A stretch of 21,255 nucleotides of DNA from an uncultured Bacillota bacterium. GTDB lineage: Bacteria; Bacillota; Clostridia; Lachnospirales; Lachnospiraceae. Position numbers and translations under genes: made by a program. The first letter of the stretch is position 1; each line of letters opens with the position of its first letter. Below, in pieces: positions 1-6,909 of this stretch. The stretch lies in the NCBI GenBank assembly GCA_905200905.1, contig CAJKMA010000048.1, positions 1 through 21,255 of the forward strand. The letters run 5' to 3'. The notes beneath the pieces are model-generated. The model was not told the DNA's origin and did not search any database. It saw only the letters and a program-made list of their open reading frames with translations.

Positions 1-423
1 TGTCTGAGTATTGTTCTAAAGATGCTATTTTTCCTTTTATATTATATACTATGCAGACAGAGATTGTAAAGAAGGAAATGCTTGCGATTTTTATAAGAAG
101 ATGGTATAATGAAGCACAGATAGAAAAAGCACCCCAGAAATGTCAGGAGAGGGGTGAAACAGTCTTTATTATTTTTATTTTCATTTATTCTTTTACAGTT
201 CATAGTTTGCAGCAATCCGCTGCAGCGGTATCGTACATTCTGTACAGCCGTAGGATTTCCAAATAAAGAATAAGAACTTTATGCATTACGAAACAATTTT
301 AACTTCTAAAAAGTGATGTGGGGACTTTTTCTATCTCTTTTGTATCTGGATGAAAACGTTTTATGTCAGAAAAACAGGATGGTAATATATCACGAAGTAT
401 TTAGCAGTCCTGTGGGAGGAAAT
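1..423. other. Gene-free leader region with inverted repeats
   Basis: I see no convincing gene here. The open frame at 51-266 has no usable ribosome binding site and low-complexity, T-rich composition. Visible structure includes: an imperfect inverted repeat (TGTCTGAGTAT at 1-11 against ATACT at 46-50 and CAGACA at 54-59, with a 3-nt bulge); CACCCC/GGGGTG at 130-135 and 151-156; a perfect palindrome CCGCTGCAGCGG at 217-228; GTACA/TGTAC at 233-237 and 241-245; and an outer AT stem, TTATTCTTT 185-193 against AAAGAATAA 265-273, enclosing the last two. AAAAAGT/ACTTTTT (308-314/324-330) is a weak hairpin followed by a T-rich run. This may be the tail of an upstream unit or a dispersed repeat; the sequence alone does not decide. 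Confidence 0.5.
82..110 (+). promoter_or_regulatory. Sigma-A promoter, extended -10
   Basis: TTGCGA (82-87) is followed after 17 bp by TATAAT (105-110), with TGG directly before it, giving an extended -10. Transcription would start near 117 and run into the inverted repeats at 130-273. No gene begins close downstream; the next likely start codon is at 424, so the product would be a long leader or a small RNA. Confidence 0.55.
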
Positions 424-681
424 ATGGATAGACGAGAGAATGCAGACCTGTACCGAGAACTGGAAACATACAGAGGGATGGGAGTTCCATTGTATTTAAA
501 CGGAAGAGAAAGTACTCCGAAGCGTATTGCAAGGGCGTATCGAATTGCAGAAGAAGGTGATTATATGCGTGATTATATTCAGGATGAAAATGGAAAAGTA
601 CAGGGGCTTTCCTTTGATTATGTGCAGGACGAGCCGGTTTATAATTATGTAAATAGAAGAAAAAATCTGAAAAAACCATGA
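424..681 (+). CDS. Small conserved-looking hypothetical protein
   Basis: An 85-residue acidic-to-neutral protein that I do not recognise. The start is ATG 424 because GGGAGG (414-419) lies just upstream; the frame stays open to a GTG at 313, but that has no ribosome binding site and crosses a hairpin-like region. The sequence begins MDRRENADLYRELETYRGMG and carries a run of charged and aromatic residues (GDYMRDYIQDENGKVQG) ending in a basic tail. There is no signal peptide, membrane segment or cysteine. It looks like a cytosolic single-domain protein, possibly nucleic-acid or protein binding, but no function can be assigned. A vegetative-type promoter for the next gene follows within 100 bp, so it is probably transcribed separately or as the first gene of a short unit. 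Confidence 0.6.
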   Translation: MDRRENADLYRELETYRGMGVPLYLNGRESTPKRIARAYRIAEEGDYMRDYIQDENGKVQGLSFDYVQDEPVYNYVNRRKNLKKP

Positions 682-695
682 AATCAAGGAAGAAA

Positions 696-726
696 TTGAT
701 GACGAAAGGAAAAAGTATGGTATAAT
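696..726 (+). promoter_or_regulatory. Extended -10 promoter of the GH18 gene
   Basis: TGG followed by TATAAT (718-726) forms a perfect extended -10. TTGATG at 696-701 is a possible -35 with a long 19-bp spacer, so recognition probably rests on the -10. The start point would fall near 733, inside the perfect inverted repeat TTGCAT-AAC-ATGCAA (729-743), which could be an operator. Confidence 0.6.
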
Positions 727-728
727 GA

Positions 729-743
729 TTGCATAACATGCAA
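729..743. repeat. 15-bp inverted repeat at predicted start point
   Basis: TTGCAT and ATGCAA are perfect 6-bp arms around AAC. The repeat sits on the expected transcription start just after the -10 box at 721-726. Placement suggests a repressor operator, but a chance palindrome cannot be excluded. Confidence 0.3.
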
Positions 744-776
744 TAAAAGAACAAAAGAAAACAGAAGGAGTTGAAT

Positions 777-2489
777 ATGGCAAAGCGGAGGAGAAGAAGG
801 AAGAGAAACAGTCAGCTAATGGCTGTATTGGTGGTTCTGCTTCTGGTAATTGTGGTAGGTGCGGCTGGTATCATTACAGCTTATATAAAAAAATATACAC
901 CATCAGATGCTAGAATGGCGCTGAATGATTACTATCAAATTCAATCTGAGGATGAAGTGGTTTTAATTCTGCAGGATAAAGTTAGTGAGATAAGAGGCAA
1001 AGTGGCAGACAAAATGGTATATATTCCTTATGAAGTGGTAACGGATACCTTGGGCGGTAGGTTTTATTGGGATGAGGAATCTCAGAAGGTACTTTATACT
1101 ACCCCAGAAGAGATTTTGGAACTTGAGCCAGGTAGCAGTTCCTATGTTTGTGGTAAGGAAAAGCAGGAAAAAGAATATGAGATTGTGCGGGAAATAGATG
1201 GGGGACGTTATATTGCCTTGAACTTTTTGGAAGAATATATGCAGATTCAAGGTGCCATTTATGAGAAGCCGGCCAGAACTGTGATTACATATCAATGGGG
1301 AAATCGGAAAACTTTAACAGCTAGAGAGGATACGGTTATCCGGTATCAGGGAGGTATTAAAAGTCCGATTTTAAGCGATGTGAAAGCAGGAGATTCCTTG
1401 ATTCTTTTGGAGGAGATGGAGAACTGGTCCAGAGTTATGACAAAAGATGGGTTGGATGGCTATGTGGAAAAGAAATACATGGATAAGCCACAAGATACAG
1501 AATTGACATATGAGGGCAGCTATGAGGAAAATTACACCAGTCTTACCAGAGATTATAAAATTAATCTGGCTTGGCATCAGGTAACCTCTGAGTCTGCAAA
1601 TGCAGCCTTTGAGGAAGCAGTGAAAGATGCAGCAGGAGTCAATGTAATTTCTCCCACCTGGTTTTCTGTTACTGGAAATGAAGGAACTATTTCTTCTCTG
1701 GCCAGTGCAGAGTATGTAAGTAAGGCTCATGCCAAAGGAATGGAAGTGTGGGGATTGATTGATAATTTCAATGAGAATATCAGTACGCTGGAAACCTTAT
1801 CAGCTAGGTCATCCAGAACGCACATTATTGAAAAATTGCTGCAAGAGGCAAAAAGAGTTGGGCTAGATGGAATTAATGTGGATTTCGAGGCTCTCACAGA
1901 AGAGGAAGTGCCACATTTTATCCAGTTTTTAAGAGAGTTGTCCATTACCTGTAGAGCCAATAATCTGGTGTTATCTATTGATAATCCAGTTCCTCAGTAT
2001 ACTGCCTTTTACAATCGGAAGGAGCAGGGGATTATTGGAGACTATGTGATTATTATGGGATATGATGAACACACATATGGTTCTCCAAAGGCAGGCTCTG
2101 TTGCATCGCTTCCTTTTGTAGAGGAAGGTATTCGTCTGACTTTAGAGGAGGTTCCGGAAGAAAAGGTAATTAATGGAGTTCCTTTTTATACCAGATTATG
2201 GACAGAGGCTAATAATGGCACTGTGAGCAGCAAGGTCATGGGAATGGAAGAGGCAAGCCAGTATACTAGTGAGAAGGGAATGGATGTATACTGGAATAAA
2301 GAAGTTTCCCAGAATTATGGAGAGATTCAGACAGAGAATGGTTTGGAGAGAATCTGGCTGGAGGATGAAGAATCTCTGGAAGCCAAGATGCAGCTTATAA
2401 AAGAATATGACTTAGCCGGCTGTGCAGCGTGGAAACTAGGGTTTGAGCGCGCAAATGTCTGGCCAGTGATAAATCAATATTTACAGTAA
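777..2489 (+). CDS. Membrane-anchored SH3/glycosyl hydrolase 18 protein
   Basis: A 570-residue protein. The start is ATG 777, six bases after AGAAGGAG; the TTG at 771 in the same frame directly abuts the Shine-Dalgarno. A run of Arg/Lys (residues 3-10) precedes one membrane helix (about 14-36), so the rest lies outside the membrane. Residues about 40-180 resemble a copper-amine-oxidase-N-type repeat (VYIPYEVV, FYWDEESQKVLYTTP). An SH3_3-like segment at about 185-235 should bind the cell wall. Residues about 250-570 are a GH18 barrel: the motif D364-G-I-N-V-D369-F-E371 matches the family DxxDxDxE with Asn at its second Asp, as is common in spore-type members (SleL/YaaH-like), and E371 is the expected acid catalyst. 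The likely substrate is peptidoglycan N-acetylglucosamine or a related glycan. A DivIVA-like gene follows 22 bp later, hinting at a role in envelope growth or division. Confidence 0.85.
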   Translation: MAKRRRRRKRNSQLMAVLVVLLLVIVVGAAGIITAYIKKYTPSDARMALNDYYQIQSEDEVVLILQDKVSEIRGKVADKMVYIPYEVVTDTLGGRFYWDEESQKVLYTTPEEILELEPGSSSYVCGKEKQEKEYEIVREIDGGRYIALNFLEEYMQIQGAIYEKPARTVITYQWGNRKTLTAREDTVIRYQGGIKSPILSDVKAGDSLILLEEMENWSRVMTKDGLDGYVEKKYMDKPQDTELTYEGSYEENYTSLTRDYKINLAWHQVTSESANAAFEEAVKDAAGVNVISPTWFSVTGNEGTISSLASAEYVSKAHAKGMEVWGLIDNFNENISTLETLSARSSRTHIIEKLLQEAKRVGLDGINVDFEALTEEEVPHFIQFLRELSITCRANNLVLSIDNPVPQYTAFYNRKEQGIIGDYVIIMGYDEHTYGSPKAGSVASLPFVEEGIRLTLEEVPEEKVINGVPFYTRLWTEANNGTVSSKVMGMEEASQYTSEKGMDVYWNKEVSQNYGEIQTENGLERIWLEDEESLEAKMQLIKEYDLAGCAAWKLGFERANVWPVINQYLQ

Positions 2490-2511
2490 GAGAAAATAGA
2501 GGTGGAGTATT

Positions 2512-3327
2512 ATGGCAGAACACGAAATGTTAAAAACAAGTTTAATGGGTGGCTATGATAAGGAAGAAGTTCAGGAGCTGATTCAGAAGATGAAAGATGA
2601 GATGGCAGAGGCTCAGGTGAATTTTAGAAAACAGATAGCAGACCGAGATGAAAAGATTGCAGAGCTTCAGAAGCGCATTGATTTAAAAGATGCGTATCAG
2701 GCACGTATGGAAGAGAATATTAAGGAAAAATACCAGAAATATATTGATAATTATGAGAGTATTGGAAAATTGGTTTTCGATGCACAACTGAAAGCAGATA
2801 GTATGGAAAAGGAAACTAAGGAAAAATGCGACCAGATGATTGCAGAGGCAGAAGAAGAAGCAAAACGGAGAGTGGAATCCGTACAGTCTGAGATTGATGA
2901 TAAGTTAGTAGAAGGAAAGAAAAAATATCTGGCTGTTCAGGAAGAAATGAATGGAATTGTGGAACTGATTAATCAGGCACAGCGCAGATTTATGTCTTCA
3001 TATAAAGAAGTACATCAGATTATCAGCAGTATGCCAACTTCTTTAAGGGATATTGGGGATGATATGGAACTAGGGATTCATAAAGTTCAGATGCCAGAAG
3101 AAGCAGAAGAGACTGAGGAGGAAACTCAGGAAATGCACTTGGGTGACACACAGGAATTGGATATTCTGGATTCTTTGGATGATATTGCAGAACTGGAAGA
3201 GTTTGATGAAGAAGATGATGAGGAAGAGGATGAAGACAGCAAACTGGCTCTTCAGATTTCCAGACTGTTAAGTGAAGAAGATGAGGCAATGCTGGAAGAG
3301 GAGCTGGATGAATTCTTAAAAGATTAA
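2512..3327 (+). CDS. DivIVA-like coiled-coil protein with acidic tail
   Basis: A 271-residue cytosolic protein. Residues 5-25 (LKTSLMGGYDKEEVQELIQK) match the DivIVA/GpsB N-terminal pattern GYDxxEV, which in the family contacts curved membrane. About residues 25-170 are a long charged coiled coil (QKRIDLKD, KEKCDQMIAEAEEEAKRRVE). Residues about 195-271 are extremely Glu/Asp rich, an uncommon tail for classical DivIVA (around 160 residues in Bacillus). It probably scaffolds polar or septal partners. It follows the GH18 gene by 22 bp with GAGGTGGAG before the ATG, so the two are co-transcribed, and a hairpin terminator ends the unit. The DivIVA superfamily assignment is good; the exact ortholog is unclear. 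Confidence 0.8.
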   Translation: MAEHEMLKTSLMGGYDKEEVQELIQKMKDEMAEAQVNFRKQIADRDEKIAELQKRIDLKDAYQARMEENIKEKYQKYIDNYESIGKLVFDAQLKADSMEKETKEKCDQMIAEAEEEAKRRVESVQSEIDDKLVEGKKKYLAVQEEMNGIVELINQAQRRFMSSYKEVHQIISSMPTSLRDIGDDMELGIHKVQMPEEAEETEEETQEMHLGDTQELDILDSLDDIAELEEFDEEDDEEEDEDSKLALQISRLLSEEDEAMLEEELDEFLKD

Positions 3328-3343
3328 TATAGGGGTACGAAAG

Positions 3344-3371
3344 AAAAGGGGTTGTGTTTGCAACTCCTTTT
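3344..3371 (+). terminator. Hairpin terminator after DivIVA-like gene
   Basis: AAAAGGGGTTG (3344-3354) pairs with CAACTCCTTTT (3361-3371), an 11-bp stem with one G-U pair and a 6-nt loop. The T-run is part of the descending stem, with another TTTTATT at 3379-3385. It lies 16 bp after the stop at 3327 and separates this unit from cwlD. Confidence 0.65.
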
Positions 3372-3436
3372 CCTATGGTTTTATTCAGTGTTTTTGTGCA
3401 TATACCTATTAGAGAGATAGGAACAAGGAGAAATCT

Positions 3437-4147
3437 ATGCGTAGACGCTGGTTGAAACAAGGGATGGCACTTTGTATGCTTTTTGCCATATATCTGCTTT
3501 CCAGGGAAGGAGCAATTTTGACAGCTAAGATGGGAACAGAAACAAAAGGGATAATCATCATTGACAGTGGGCATGGGGGAATCGACCCGGGAGTCGTGGG
3601 CATAGGAGGGCTTCAGGAAAAAGAGGTCAATCTGGAAATTGCCAGATATTTAGAAAAAGAGTTGAAGAAAGAAGGATATGAGGTCCTTCTTACCAGGGAA
3701 TCAGATAAGGGACTTTATGATGAGGGCAGCAGGAATAAGAAGGTTCAGGATATGCAGAACCGCTGTGCTATGATTCAGGAGAAGAAGCCTCTGCTTACAG
3801 TGAGTATTCATCAAAACAGCTATCAAGACCAAGAGGTATGTGGTCCCCAGGTGTTTTATTATACTCATTCTGTGAAAGGGGCAACTCTTGCAAAATGTAT
3901 TCAGGAAGAACTCAATCAGCAGCTTCAGATTGAAAATCCAAGAGTCGAGAAAGCCAATAGCACGTATTATTTATTAAAGCGAAGTGAAGGAATCTTGAAT
4001 ATTGTAGAAACTGGCTTTCTTACCAATCCTAGAGAGGCAGAATTATTAGCAACAAAAGAGTATCAACAGAAATGTGCAAAAGCAATTTGTCAGGGAATTT
4101 TAAAATTTTTAAAAACGGTGGAAATGAATAGTGAAAATATGGTATGA
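3437..4147 (+). CDS. cwlD: N-acetylmuramoyl-L-alanine amidase CwlD
   Basis: A 236-residue zinc amidase (Amidase_3), the same length as Bacillus CwlD (about 237), which removes stem peptides so that muramic-delta-lactam can form in spore cortex. An N-terminal hydrophobic helix (about 9-22) is a signal anchor. The zinc ligands are visible as H46 (DSGHGG), E61 (LQEKE) and H125 (VSIHQNS), and the catalytic Glu is E191 (VETGFLTN). The ATG at 3437 follows AAGGAG by 7 bases. A cell-wall division amidase of the same fold is the alternative, but length and single-domain layout favour CwlD. Upstream, CATATACC (3399-3406) with TTTTATT (3379-3385) weakly resembles a sigma-E promoter, which would suit a mother-cell gene, though the match is poor. 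Confidence 0.87.
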   Translation: MRRRWLKQGMALCMLFAIYLLSREGAILTAKMGTETKGIIIIDSGHGGIDPGVVGIGGLQEKEVNLEIARYLEKELKKEGYEVLLTRESDKGLYDEGSRNKKVQDMQNRCAMIQEKKPLLTVSIHQNSYQDQEVCGPQVFYYTHSVKGATLAKCIQEELNQQLQIENPRVEKANSTYYLLKRSEGILNIVETGFLTNPREAELLATKEYQQKCAKAICQGILKFLKTVEMNSENMV

Positions 4148-4148
4148 T
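4140..4148 (+). promoter_or_regulatory. Possible extended -10 promoter for tsaC operon
   Basis: TGG followed by TATGAT overlaps the cwlD stop codon. No good -35 lies 17 bp upstream. The same TGG-TATxAT form occurs at 102-110 and 718-726, so it may be a habitual promoter shape here. It would let tsaC, rpiB, upp and the deaminase be expressed in growth independently of the sporulation gene cwlD. Confidence 0.35.
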
Positions 4149-4190
4149 AGAAAAGTATGAAAATGATGATAAGGAAGAAGAGGTTGCACA

Positions 4191-5264
4191 TTGAATACGA
4201 AAGTAGTCAAAGTTGACAGAGAACATCCCGATAGGGAGTTCATAGAGGATGCAGGAGAAATCCTGAAACAGGGAGGTCTGGTTGCTTTTCCTACAGAAAC
4301 CGTATATGGTTTAGGCGGTGATGGATTAAATGCCAGTTCCTCAGAAAAGATTTATGCTGCAAAGGGCAGACCGTCTGACAATCCTTTGATTATACATATT
4401 GCAGATATGGAGAGCCTGGAGCGGATTGTCCGAGAAGTGCCGGAAGAAGCAAGAAAGTTGGCAAATGCCTACTGGCCTGGACCGTTAACTATGATTTTTC
4501 AGAAAAATGAAAATGTACCTTATGAGACCACTGGAGGTCTGGAGAGCGTAGCTGTGCGGATGCCCAGCCATCCAGTGGCCAGGGCTCTAATTATGTCAGG
4601 TGGAGGTTATATTGCTGCACCAAGTGCCAATACTTCAGGAAGGCCAAGCCCTACATGTGCAGAGCATGTAGAAGAAGATTTATCTGGCAGGATTGATATG
4701 ATCTTGGATGGTGGAGAAGTAGAAATTGGATTAGAATCTACAATTGTAGATTTTACTTCAGAGAAACCTGTGATTTTAAGACCAGGGTATATAAGCCAGG
4801 AGATGATAGGTAAGGTTATTGGGGAAGTTGAGATGGATAAAGGTCTTTTGATTACTGACTCTACGGTAAAACCCAAGGCACCTGGAATGAAATACAGGCA
4901 TTATGCCCCAAAGGCAGGTCTTACCATTGTACAGGGAAGTGCAAAAGCAGTAAAAGATTATATCAATAGCCAATGCAGGTCATTGGAGAAAAACGGACAG
5001 AGAGCCGGTGTCATAAGCACAGATGAAAATCAGAAATTTTATCAGGCAGCTGTAGTAAAAAGTATTGGAAGAAGAGAGGACGAAGAAGGTATTGCCAGAC
5101 ATTTGTTTGGCATTTTGCGAGCTTTTGATGAAGAGGATGTGGACTGTATTTATTCAGAGGCTTTTGATACGCCTCAGATGGGGCAGGCTATTATGAACAG
5201 GCTGTTAAAGGCAGCAGGACATCACATTATATATTTAGAAGAGCAGAAGGAGGAAATTAAATGA
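4191..5264 (+). CDS. tsaC: Threonylcarbamoyl-AMP synthase (Sua5 type)
   Basis: A 357-residue enzyme that makes threonylcarbamoyl-AMP from threonine, bicarbonate and ATP, the first step of tRNA t6A37 synthesis in the cytosol. Residues about 18-210 are the YrdC domain, with TETVYGLG (35-42), K58-G-R60 in AAKGRPSDNPL and the SANTSGRPSPT loop. After a linker with the typical Sua5 phrase APGMKYRHYAPKA, the C-terminal Rossmann-like Sua5 domain fills the rest. This is the long Sua5 form (Bacillus YwlC-like), not short TsaC. The start is TTG 4191 after AAGAAGAGG; no better ATG is near. The stop overlaps the rpiB start (ATGA), so translation is coupled. The ywlC-rpiB-upp association is also seen in Bacillus. 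Confidence 0.93.
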   Translation: MNTKVVKVDREHPDREFIEDAGEILKQGGLVAFPTETVYGLGGDGLNASSSEKIYAAKGRPSDNPLIIHIADMESLERIVREVPEEARKLANAYWPGPLTMIFQKNENVPYETTGGLESVAVRMPSHPVARALIMSGGGYIAAPSANTSGRPSPTCAEHVEEDLSGRIDMILDGGEVEIGLESTIVDFTSEKPVILRPGYISQEMIGKVIGEVEMDKGLLITDSTVKPKAPGMKYRHYAPKAGLTIVQGSAKAVKDYINSQCRSLEKNGQRAGVISTDENQKFYQAAVVKSIGRREDEEGIARHLFGILRAFDEEDVDCIYSEAFDTPQMGQAIMNRLLKAAGHHIIYLEEQKEEIK

Positions 5265-5689
5265 TAGCATTAGGATGTGACCATGGAGGTTACGAATTAA
5301 AGCAGGAAATCATCAAATACTTGGAGGAGAAGGAAATTCCCTACAAGGATTTTGGCTGCGATAGTACAGAAGCGGTTGACTATCCAATCTATGCGAGAAA
5401 GGTAGGAAATGCCATTTTGCAGGGAGAGTGTGAAAAGGGAATTCTTATCTGTGGCACCGGTATCGGAATCTCTATTGCAGCAAATAAGATGAAAGGCATC
5501 CGTGCTGCTCTGTGTACAGACTGTTTTTGTGCAGAGGCAACAAGAGAGCATAATGACGCAAATGTATTAGCATTAGGCGGAAGAGTAGTAGGTCCGGGAC
5601 TGGCAGTGAAAATTGTAGATACTTTTTTAAACACAGAATTTTCTCATGCACCGAGACATCAGCACAGAATAGACCTGATTGAAGGCTGA
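5261..5689 (+). CDS. rpiB: Ribose 5-phosphate isomerase B
   Basis: A 142-residue RpiB/LacA-LacB family enzyme interconverting ribose 5-phosphate and ribulose 5-phosphate in the pentose phosphate pathway. The N-terminus CDHGGYELK (6-14) is the family phosphate-binding start. C64 in LICGTGIGISIAANK is the expected catalytic base, and the REHNDANVLALGGR segment supplies the conserved His and the anion hole. The length is normal. Four bases overlap tsaC (ATGA), with AAGGAGG just before, showing tight operon packing. The product feeds PRPP formation and thus the next gene, upp. Confidence 0.95.
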   Translation: MIALGCDHGGYELKQEIIKYLEEKEIPYKDFGCDSTEAVDYPIYARKVGNAILQGECEKGILICGTGIGISIAANKMKGIRAALCTDCFCAEATREHNDANVLALGGRVVGPGLAVKIVDTFLNTEFSHAPRHQHRIDLIEG

Positions 5690-5728
5690 GATACTATAAA
5701 CGAAAGAGATAAATAAGGAGAAGATACG

Positions 5729-6358
5729 ATGGCAAAAGTATTAATTATGGAACACCCGCTGATTCAGCATAAAATCGGAATTATCCGCAGAAAAGAAACA
5801 AGCTCCAAAGAATTCCGTGAATTAGTAAGTGAAGTAGCAATGTTTATGGCTTATGAGGCAACCAGGGATCTGAAGCTTTCAGATGTAGAAATTGAGACTC
5901 CTCTGACAAAGACAACGGTAAAAGAACTGGCTGGAAAGAAAATGGCAGTAGTTCCGATTTTAAGAGCTGGTCTTGGCATGGTAGAAGGAATGCTGACCAT
6001 GGTTCCGGCTGCAAAGGTAGGACATATTGGTCTTTACAGAGATCCTGAGACTTTAAAACCAGTAGAATATTACTGCAAGCTTCCTGCTGACTGCGGTGAA
6101 AGAGAAGTTTTCGTCACAGACCCTATGCTGGCTACCGGTGGTTCCGCAGTGGCAGCAATCACAATGCTGAAAGAAAAAGGCGTAAAGAATATTCATTTTA
6201 TGTGTCTGCTTGCTGCACCGGAAGGAGTAAAAGCTTTGGCAGAGGCACATCCGGATGTGGATATTTATATTGGTGCGCTGGATGAGTGCTTAAATGACCA
6301 CGGTTACATTGTACCGGGACTGGGTGATGCGGGAGACCGTATTTTCGGAACAAAATAA
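5729..6358 (+). CDS. upp: Uracil phosphoribosyltransferase
   Basis: A 209-residue enzyme converting uracil and PRPP to UMP and pyrophosphate (pyrimidine salvage). Family marks: the start EHPLIQHKIGIIR, PILRAGLGMVEGML, the PRPP loop VTDPMLATGGSA (about 129-140) and the C-terminal uracil-binding stretch YIVPGLGDAGDRIFGT. The length equals that of Bacillus Upp. AAGGAG sits before the ATG, 39 bp after rpiB. A pyrimidine enzyme, dCMP deaminase, follows directly, so this part of the operon is nucleotide salvage. Confidence 0.97.
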   Translation: MAKVLIMEHPLIQHKIGIIRRKETSSKEFRELVSEVAMFMAYEATRDLKLSDVEIETPLTKTTVKELAGKKMAVVPILRAGLGMVEGMLTMVPAAKVGHIGLYRDPETLKPVEYYCKLPADCGEREVFVTDPMLATGGSAVAAITMLKEKGVKNIHFMCLLAAPEGVKALAEAHPDVDIYIGALDECLNDHGYIVPGLGDAGDRIFGTK

Positions 6359-6370
6359 GAGGTGAGGAAG

Positions 6371-6856
6371 ATGACAGGCAAGAGAGATGGCTATATTTCC
6401 TGGGATGAATATTTTATGGGGGTAGCCAAATTATCCGGTATGAGATCCAAGGATCCAAATTCTCAGGTGGGTGCCTGTATTGTGAGCCAGGACAACAAGA
6501 TTTTGTCTATGGGCTACAATGGATTTCCTATAGGCTGTTCAGATGATGAATTTCCCTGGGGCAGAGAAGGGGATTCTCTGGATACAAAGTATTTGTATGT
6601 GACACACAGTGAATTAAATGCGATTTTGAACTACAGGGGCGGTTCTCTGGAAGGGGCAAAATTATATGTATCCCTGTTCCCATGCAATGAATGTGCCAAG
6701 GCAATTATCCAGGCAGGGATCAAGACCATTGTGTATGAATGTGATAAATATGCAGATACACCGGCTGTAAAAGCTTCCAAGAGGATGCTGGATGCAGCAG
6801 GTGTGAGGTATTATCAATATAATAAAACCGGGAGAAAGCTGGAGCTGGAAGTTTAA
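6371..6856 (+). CDS. comEB: dCMP deaminase (ComEB-like)
   Basis: A 161-residue zinc cytidine/deoxycytidylate deaminase converting dCMP to dUMP for dTTP synthesis. Visible zinc site: H79-S-E81 with E81 as proton shuttle, then P104-C105-N-E-C108. The usual Ala of HAE is Ser here. The N-terminal ISWDEYFMGVAKLSGMRSKDPNSQVG is typical of the ComEB/T4 deaminase family. GTG 6362 lies in frame but inside the purine-rich Shine-Dalgarno (AAGAGGTGAGG), so ATG 6371 is preferred. It lies 12 bp after upp and ends the operon: its TAA forms the loop of a terminator hairpin. Bacillus comEB sits in a competence locus, whereas here the context is purely metabolic. Confidence 0.92.
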   Translation: MTGKRDGYISWDEYFMGVAKLSGMRSKDPNSQVGACIVSQDNKILSMGYNGFPIGCSDDEFPWGREGDSLDTKYLYVTHSELNAILNYRGGSLEGAKLYVSLFPCNECAKAIIQAGIKTIVYECDKYADTPAVKASKRMLDAAGVRYYQYNKTGRKLELEV

Positions 6857-6870
6857 AACTTCCGGCTTTT
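6843..6870 (+). terminator. Terminator overlapping dCMP deaminase stop
   Basis: AGCTGGAAGTT (6843-6853) pairs with AACTTCCGGCT (6857-6867), 11 bp with one G-U pair, and is followed by TTTT. The 3-nt loop is exactly the stop codon TAA (6854-6856), so the 5' arm is coding sequence. Confidence 0.85.
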
Positions 6871-6874
6871 CCTC

Positions 6875-6903
6875 TTGACAAAGGAGGAAATATCCAATAA
6901 AAT
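6875..6903 (+). promoter_or_regulatory. Sigma-A promoter of the proS T-box leader
   Basis: A perfect TTGACA (6875-6880) is followed after a 17-bp spacer by TAAAAT (6898-6903, five of six). The start point is expected near 6910. It begins right after the upstream terminator, so proS is an independent unit. Confidence 0.85.
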
Positions 6904-6909
6904 TCAAAA

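Noticed and set aside
51..266. Open frame of 71 codons with ATG
   Set aside because: No Shine-Dalgarno, overlaps a promoter and several inverted repeats, and has low-complexity Ile/Phe-rich translation.
496..783. Minus-strand frames over the 85-residue gene
   Set aside because: Ser/Ile/Phe-rich low-complexity translations without a start signal; the + strand frame has a proper ribosome binding site.
3023..3574. 183-codon minus-strand frame
   Set aside because: It lies opposite the acidic tail of the DivIVA-like gene and the cwlD start; its Leu/Pro/His-rich translation is the usual antisense of Glu/Asp codons.
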